Origin: Cryptomeria japonica
Taxonomy: Eukaryota > Streptophyta > Pinopsida > Cupressales > Cupressaceae
Direction: 5' to 3'
NCBI RefSeq assembly: GCF_030272615.1
Contig: NC_081406.1
Span: 263,216,624-263,280,623 of the forward strand
DNA: 64,000 bases
Each line of letters starts with the position of its first letter. The stretch's first letter is position 1. A program made the position numbers and the translations under genes. A model generated the notes under the pieces. It saw nothing but the letters and a program-made list of their open reading frames with translations, had not been told where the DNA came from and searched no databases. Shown here piece after piece: positions 57,252-64,000 of this stretch.

Positions 57252-57884
57252 GAAATAAACATAAGACAATCAACTGATTACATATAGCATAACGTCTTTT
57301 CACTAGTTTGGCATTTCCAAAATATAACCCTGGAGACAGTTTTATTAAAATTGCTCTGTAAAACAAGACCATCACTTCAAAGGCATCTACATGAATTATT
57401 CAAACGGAAACTAATATTCAAACTGAAACCTAATTCAAATTATAATAACATGAGATGGCACATTGAAACAATCTAACTGAATAGATTTATCACAGGGAAC
57501 TAATCAAATAATTGAAAAGATAGATACCATCAGAGATGCAGAACATGTGATCTTTATATTGAAATAAGAATAAGATAATAAATTGGCTTCAGTATAGTGT
57601 AATGTCGTTCGCCAGTTTTGGCATTTCTAGAAAACAAACTTCAAAAGGACTTTCATAAAATACATCTTGAACAGAATAATCATGAATGTCTTCTCATCAA
57701 AAGGATCCCCTATAAATAGATGATGATTTAGTTTCAAAATGAAAGGGCATGCCCTGTCATTTGGAATTAACCTAGCTAAGACTTAAACTCCTAACTAAAA
57801 AATAACTGACTAAAACTAACTTAACTACTAGACATATTACATAAAAGCATTGAAGATAACATTTTGAAATATTTGAAAACAATT
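57252..57884. other. Non-coding DNA right of the LTR array
   Basis: AT-rich, no gene. GTTTGGCATTTCCAAAATATAA (57,308) and GTTTTGGCATTTCTAGAAAA (57,617) suggest an old internal duplication. Confidence 0.35.
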
Positions 57885-60836
57885 TCAATCCCCAAGTATC
57901 TCACCACATTTCTGAATATGCTCCAAATACCTTTTTGATTTGTAGGTGTCTACATCATGGATCAGGTCCCTGACAAGGATCTCCCATGTGACGAATTTTT
58001 CCATATGTGTAATTATTTCCTTCAAATCAATTCCATCTAATCAGGCAACATTAAGGGCAACACTGAGTAGATTTTGGCATTCTAAAATCCACTTGTCTTT
58101 ATCCTTGATTTCTCCCCTTTGATTAATTAGCATTGGGATACCATGCTGGACTATATCTTTACATTCATCATATTCAGTTTGTAACTTTGCATCAAATTTG
58201 TCATGTTTTGCAAGAAGCCTTTTGATCTTCTCAATTTCTTTAGCATTTGTCCCTTCTAAAGTCTTGTCATGTAGTCTGGTTCCCAATCTGTTCTTTATCC
58301 TATTATGTGATATAGCATTGTTCATATTCTTTTGAAAAACAATCGAGAACTCTTCCAAATATCCTTTCAAATTTTCAAATCTTTTATTCAATAGAAAAGA
58401 GGCAGTATCAACTCTTACATTCTGCATTTGTTTAAGAATTCTTTGATTTTCTTGTTGCAGCTCTTCACATTTCTTTTTCCATTTCAAATTATCGGGGGAA
58501 AGTATCATTGGCATAGATTGTCCACTTATTTTTATGGTTTCCTCATACAATCCTTTGTATTGGTCTCTTTCCCTTACTGTTCTAATTATTTGTTCTCTGT
58601 TAAACTTTGAAATATCGACTCCAATGTCTACTGAAACAATGGGATCAATTTCCCCAACTTTCAATTTCATCATATGGCCAAATGCTTAATCCACATCAAT
58701 AATTTTAGGCCTTTTATTTGGAGGATACAATGCCCATAGCAGTAAGGCTTCCTCATCTTGATCAAACCTGGATCCAATAAACACATCATTTACTCCTTGA
58801 ATGTCCAATTTGAAATCCTTGTTGTCAAAGTGTAATAGACTATCAAAAATAAAAGATGCACTCAAATCCCATCCTAGAAACATAATTACTTCGGCTTCCG
58901 CAAGTAATTGCCTCCCTTTTTGGGGAGTCTTTGTAACTAACTCTACTTCTATATCCTCCTTTAACCTTTTCAACAACTCTGCCTCATTTTTTAGGTGTTA
59001 TATGTGGGATAGATTCCCTCAACCTTTTTCCTTTGAAATTATAGAGAAAAGATTTAAATTCTTTAGATTTCACAAATATATCATCTGCTACAAAAGCATA
59101 ATATTCTTCTAACCTTGAATCTACATGAATCTCCATCTTAGTCACAATTTGCTCATTTTCATTTGGTTCTTCTTCTTGTTCCTTTGCCCAATATATAGAA
59201 ACAACTTCATGGTCATCTAGTTCACTTTCTGACATCTCTTCTTTTGTCTCCATTTCCATCAACCTTTGTTTCTTTTCTTTTGGCTCTCTATTCAAATTAT
59301 CAATTACCACTTGTGCTTCTACATCTTCCATATTTCTAAAGATGTCTTCTGCTTCCAAACTCAAGTGCAAATAACCTCCTAGATTTTGTCTTTTCTTATA
59401 GGAGTGGATGTACCCCTCCAGATCATAGTTTTTTCTTGCAATATATTCAAAAAAATTATACTCCTCCATTAACTTTCAGTCAATTATTTCATATTCCTTT
59501 GTAGAAACAATAGTGAAATCTCCAAAACTAAGAGTTCCAAGCAAGAAAGTCTGCTTATGTTGATCTCCAAAGTGTTTAGCATTTGAGACACTTAATTGTC
59601 TTACAATCTTCAAATATGTTATTCTATCAGGAACACATTTTGGTAACATGTATGGGCTTCCTTCAAATCCATAGATCCTAAAACAAGTAAAGTTCTAGTG
59701 CACGTACCAATCTCCCCAGTTATGATTCACAATTTTCTTATCATCAAAATCTTTAGGCCTTAAAAATGCCTTAATCTCATTTGAAATTGATCCATCACAA
59801 GGAACTTTGTACATCCTATATAATGGTTTCTCTATCAACTCTTCAAATTTTATGTTGTTTGGTCTCACATAACGAGAGTCCCAAATAGAAGTTCATAATT
59901 GAATCGGTTGTTCCCCCCCTTCCCTATTTCTGGTATTAAGCACTAACTCCTCAGGCCACATACCCTTGAAACGTCCATAAAACAATACTAAATGCATCAA
60001 CAATAAATAAAACTTGAAATTAGGGCTTTTTTATCCCTAAGGTTCAGGAAAGCCTCATGTAATTTTTCTACCAAATAAGAGGCGTAACCAAATGGTCTGG
60101 GCTCATACATTTGGATATTTGAGGCTAAGACTAACGACCTAGTATTCATTAGATCAAGTACCTCAACTCCTCCTAACTTCCCACAAGACATATAAGTATA
60201 TTGTAGGTAATGTTTTAATAACTCAATGTTGAATGGTGGCCCATCTTGTTTTGTCATTATACATGCCTCCTTCTTATGGATAGCTAACTTCCACCTAGTA
60301 TATGTTGTATTCATTCTGATATATTCTTCTTTCAATTCTCCGAAAGACAAGGGTTTATCAAGGTTGGGATCCAGGTTAAATACTTCATTCAGTGTACCAA
60401 CAAAAAAAATAATAAAGGCATCTCCATTGGGCCCCTGAATATACCTCCTCGCAGAATTATAGTTTTTCACTAATGTTTCTAGCAATTTCACACTTACAAA
60501 CACATTTGGGACAATCAACTTACCCAAATTGGTCTTCCATGGGTTGCACAGTGGCATTTCCTTGTCTCTTCTCAGGTAGTGAAACGAGAACAATTTGTAT
60601 CCTCTCACTTTGGTCCACACATATTTGACATTTTTGTATTTATCTTCCAATTGGTCCCTCCTTGGAAAATGTTGTTTCCTCGATCATTTAGACTTAGGGC
60701 CTGGTGCTTGCATTTGTTGTATCATATCTTGGTTCAGTCTCTGAATCGAGGCTTCCTCTTCTTTTTTAGATTTCTTAGCCCTAGATTCAGAGCTTTTTGT
60801 CGCTCTTTTCTTTCCTATCGAACTCGAAGACTCCAT
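57885..60836 (-). pseudogene. Unidentified gene, about 984 codons, decayed
   Basis: Reads from ATG 60,836: a basic, NLS-like start (GKKRATKSSESRAKKSKKEE), a TGA at codon 51, then VKYVWTKVRGYKLFSFHYLR, GDAFIIFFVGTLNEVFNL, YTRWKLAIHKKEACIM and VEVLDLMNTRSLVLASNIQM. A frame change precedes MEEYNFFEYIARKNYD and an acidic Glu-rich stretch (MEMETKEEMSESELDDHE). A one-A indel in TCATTTTTTAGG (58,985) shifts the frame into LLKRLKEDIEVELVTKTPQK, and a Gln/Glu/Lys coiled coil (WKKKCEELQQENQRILKQMQ) leads to the stop at 57,885. I do not recognise the family. A partial second copy at 27,311-27,620 in the same CACTA-like DNA suggests an element-borne gene, possibly CACTA-associated. Confidence 0.6.
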
Positions 60837-62329
60837 TTTTGTAATCACATTTTTTTTCTCTCTCTTAGGAATTCAATTATCTATTCTATCAATTGCTTTG
60901 TTGTGTAAAAATTGTAATGATGATCCTCTCATAAATCTACCTCTAGTGAAACATAAATAAATCTACCCGATGCAAGCATTTAATAAAAGCTCATTGTTTC
61001 AGTTTTAAATTTTGATACGACAACGGCTCATAAGCATATGTCTCTCTGATGAAACTTCATCTTTGGCGCCATCAACAAAATCCCTTTTCCTTTTAGAAAA
61101 TTTATCTTTCTTGTCGGGGTAACATAAGCCAATGACACTCCTTCTGCTTTATCGGTATATGTCAACCCGATACTATCATAGGGCATCGAGGTAACTTCAA
61201 ATGTGTCATGGCGACAAGCATAGTTTTCCCGATGACCTTTTCCTTTGGTATAGCTTTTCCCGCTACATCATGTTCCATCGCCATAATATTTCCTAATGAT
61301 CTTCTGACCAATCACTTCATCGAGCATCGGGGAGACTCAAAATGATACATCCCGACTCCTTTGGCTACATTGCTGATCTTTCTTTGTTATAACCTTCACC
61401 GATGCACTTTTATCCTTGGTTGTGTTCATCGGGATAATTCTTATAGATAGCCTCAACGGCTTTCAACGAGACAATATTTTTCCTTTGCCGCCAGTATATG
61501 TTTTGTCGATGACCATAATCGGTATATGTTTCCCCAATCTACCTGACTTCCTTGGCTCCTTGGAAATGATCGATATGACTTCCACCGATGCATCTAGCTT
61601 CAGCTTATCATGCTTATACATCGGTATATGATATCCCGACCATGCGGTACTCATTTTGTCTAAGTGTTTTCATCAAGATAACTTTGGCCGATAATACAAG
61701 TTTCAATTATTTTCAACTTTTACTTCATCTTATGGATACAAATGTTTATAATCTTCTTAATGGATTCAATATAAACTGAACAAAACTTCTAACGCACATA
61801 GGAGCTTTGTTGTTTCTTGCCATGATCTCTAAGATTCTTTTTGAAATATACACTTGGGTAAAATATACATATCATGTAATGCTTATGATGCTCAATTATT
61901 GGTGCTGATTATATGTATATATTTTGTCTGATTCTGTCATCCTTGGTGGAAATAGGTAATTGACTGCACACATCATCAACCCTTTTGTTGAGGACCTTGC
62001 ACTTTCTAGATAAACAAAAGGTAAGGAAAAAAATATATACAATGATTATGATGTCTGCATATTGTTCATGTTGTCTACTATGTAATTTTTAGCATATGTA
62101 TCATGTAAATTTTAGCTAACATAAGATAAATGAATTACATATGCAGTAACCTGAACCCCTTTGACGAGAATCTTGCATAGTGTCATGGAACGACAGGTAT
62201 AAGTCAATACACCCTATAGAAACCATTTATTAATTGCTTGTTTTCTCTTTAATAATAAGCCAAGTATTACAACAATATTTTGTCAAAACTTTGAATTTTT
62301 TTCTCATCGAAACCACATGTTATAGCTCA
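60837..62329. repeat. Second CATCGG/CCGATG cluster and spacer
   Basis: 61,010-61,720 is full of CATCGGG, CCCGAT, CCGATG and TCGGTATATG words, like 26,300-27,000 next to the CACTA end. It could be an internal or terminal region of the same transposon family. Between 61,950 and 62,200 short exon-like pieces end in AG/GT contexts, for example AAACAAAAGGTAAGG at 62,014 and CGACAGGTATAAGT at 62,192. I cannot assemble a gene from them. Confidence 0.4.
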
Positions 62330-63272
62330 TTCCACCTTCTCAACCCTCCTATATGCAACAAATCTAATACAGTTATCAACACTTGAGGCCCTAGTTGGTC
62401 TTATTCAAATTTTAATCTGAACATCAACTTTAGGGCCAACTTCATCATTTGATGGAGTGTAGGTACCACCAAATAGGTATTTGTCATATCTGTCTTCCTC
62501 GAGTGAGGGAAATTCAAGAAGAGGAGATGAAAGTTGGACATGTAGTGCATCAAAAACAGGGAGATCAACTAGAGGTCAAAAGATTAGGAGAAAATTCAAT
62601 AAACGCATGCAATTTTTTCTTGCTCAAGAGGGGTCATGTTCTTATGATAACGAGAGCATAGGTGACATCGAGGTGCCCTTGAGGTACAAACATCTACAAA
62701 AACAATGGGTACCCAAGGAACTTCCTCCAATAAACATTGATTTTTTTGTTAACGAGAGGATATATCGCATAGCACCATCATCATTACATGGTTTGGGCTT
62801 ATTTTCCATGGACGGCATAAAGGTTTGTTACAACAAAGTTGTTGAATTGATGGAGTATGTCGAACCTTGTTACAATTATAAAAATTGGATGCAAATTGTT
62901 CGATATAAAAAAAGTATGCGTAGGTATGCACTCTCAATGAATTATATACAACGAAAAGATAATGATCAAAGTAAAAGAGTGGCTATGTACATTGACAGAA
63001 GGCCAAAAGTAGTAGGGAATATTGCAGGTTTTATAAATAGTAGATGATCTGGGTCAACTAATAAGCAACCCAATTGCATATTTGAGGCACGCGAGGGAAA
63101 TCGTGTATTTGTATGTGTGATAAAATCAATAAGTGCAGGGGAAGAGCTTATAATCGATTACAATTTGAATTGCATAGATACAAACAAAGTTACTATCATG
63201 GGGGCGGTACATACTGTATACCATTTAAACCAACCTTCAATTAATAACTCCAATATACCATTTTATTATTAA
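62330..63272 (+). pseudogene. SET-domain protein (histone-lysine methyltransferase-like), stop-interrupted
   Basis: One plus frame from about 62,330 to the stop at 63,270-63,272, with in-frame stops near 62,420, 62,458 and 63,046. A Ser-rich, basic N-part (SYLSSSSEGNSRRGDES) is followed by the SET domain: SSLHGLGLFSMDGIKVCYNK (start), VVELMEYVEPCYNYKNW, GNIAGFINSR, then a TGA, SGSTNKQPNCIFEAREGNRV and SISAGEELIIDYN (GEE-DY with the catalytic Tyr). SET enzymes transfer methyl groups from S-adenosylmethionine to lysine. No post-SET cysteines are seen. An acceptor-like site (TTATAG before CTCATTCC, 62,328) suggests it is an exon. Its position in CACTA-like DNA suggests capture or an element-borne gene. 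Confidence 0.7.
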
Positions 63273-64000
63273 GTTTTTTTGCTAAATCTATTGGTTTCAT
63301 TTCGCTAATGTTTTTTTTAATATTTAATCTTTATCACGGGGCAACATTCATCCGACACATAGCACAGACAGGGATGTAGCTCCCAACACTTCTACCCAAC
63401 AGGTAAACCTCATTGTAATTGTACAAATTAGATAGAAGCAGCATGTTATATTATTATGTTCTCTTCTTAAGAGTTTTCAAGTAATTTTGATAATGTTACT
63501 AATATTCTTGTCACGGACGGATGTTCGAGGAAAGGAACCTGCATTACCCGATGACAATACAACGAGGGACTCACTATTATGCGCTGATGACATCGCATAT
63601 CTCACAAACCCTGTTGCAATGATGAGAAAGATCCAAAAAAAAGTTAATAGAGAAATTATTGCTCTGGCATACCAAGTCCCTCAAACTGATACAATAAAAG
63701 AGAGGTTGCAACAATCGATGCAGAGAGCACAAAACATGCAAGTGAGCAATAATGAAATTTTAATTATAACATAAGTTCAAAAATGGTTTATATTTTATAC
63801 TCTTTTATTTCAGGAACTAAAATATGTACGTGTTGTTTTTACAATAATTATTGCGTCCTCATCAAGCTAGTGGCCATGATCAGGGTACTCCAGGTAGTTC
63901 AGATGATGTAGATGTTCCATACATTAAAACTACTGCTTTAAAAAATTGGTCCTAGTTCCTTATTGTGCTCTCGGTGGTCCTGCACCACTATTTTATTGCT
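63273..64000 (+). other. Possible downstream exons, unidentified frame at 63,487-63,774
   Basis: An open plus frame (95 codons) reads PALPDDNTTRDSLLCADDIA and VNREIIALAYQVPQTDTIKE before a TAA at 63,772. I do not recognise it. Exon-like edges (ACCCAACAGGTAAAC at 63,396; TTTATTTCAG at 63,806; CTCCAGGTAG at 63,890) suggest a multi-exon gene continuing past the window, perhaps the same gene as the SET exon. The evidence is weak. Confidence 0.3.

Larger units (their letters stand above)
26231..64000. mobile_element. CACTA-like DNA transposon, left end (right end not in the window)
   Basis: CACTAGTACATTTGGAGCG starts abruptly inside the copia RT codon series at 26,231. It is followed by a region with repeated CATCGG/CCGATG words, as in CACTA subterminal repeats. 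No reverse-complement terminus is seen up to 64,000, and no transposase is recognised, so the extent is a hypothesis. Contents are captured SPT6 pieces, an unidentified gene in full and partial copies, a SET-domain gene, and a 27-kb LTR array inserted at 30,235-57,251. Two separate elements of one family, rather than one element, remain possible because the unidentified gene occurs twice. Confidence 0.4.

Overview
This window looks like intergenic repeat DNA from a large land-plant genome. There is no intact single-copy gene, and almost every base that can be assigned belongs to nested transposable elements: Ty1/copia, Ty3/gypsy, a large non-autonomous LTR element (LARD), a CACTA-like DNA transposon and smaller insertions. 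Captured plant gene pieces (SPT6-like, SET domain, plant mobile domain) support a plant origin. The AT-rich LTRs and deep nesting would suit a gymnosperm, but that is inference only.

Region 1 to 17.96 kb: a minus-strand copia element is broken into three pieces (17,299-17,960, 7,523-7,944 and 1,890-1,965). Its interruptions are a 9.35 kb minus-strand LARD (7,945-17,298), a 5.56 kb plus-strand gypsy derivative (1,966-7,522, 5-bp target duplication TTGTC), and a minus-strand copia LTR that starts at 1,889 and runs off the left edge. From 17.96 to 26.23 kb lies a plus-strand copia element with a TIR element in its LTR and a pair of 0.8 kb LTR-like repeats in its gag. Its reverse transcriptase is cut at 26,231 by a CACTA-type terminus.

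Region 26.2 to 64 kb: the CACTA-like DNA carries fused SPT6 fragments, a second copy of its own unidentified gene (57,885-60,836, minus) and a SET-domain gene (62.3-63.3 kb, plus). Inserted in it is a 27 kb LTR array (30,235-57,251) with four LTRs and three internal regions. The first internal region holds a Tat-lineage gag-pol (33,908-41,194) followed by an antisense plant-mobile-domain (PMD) gene. The second and third keep only the antisense PMD gene.

The most unusual system is this Tat/PMD family. Its primer-binding site matches 39 nt of the 3' half of tRNA-Trp. A second copy of the PMD gene's 3' end sits directly after the first PBS, so direct repeats flank gag-pol, and recombination between them would produce exactly the two gag-pol-less derivatives. 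Arrays of the motif AGCGCTWTTG lie upstream of both convergent genes, in the same orientation relative to each gene. The minus-strand LARD at 8-17 kb appears to be a distant non-autonomous relative. Almost all coding sequence is decayed, mostly by C-to-T/G-to-A type changes.
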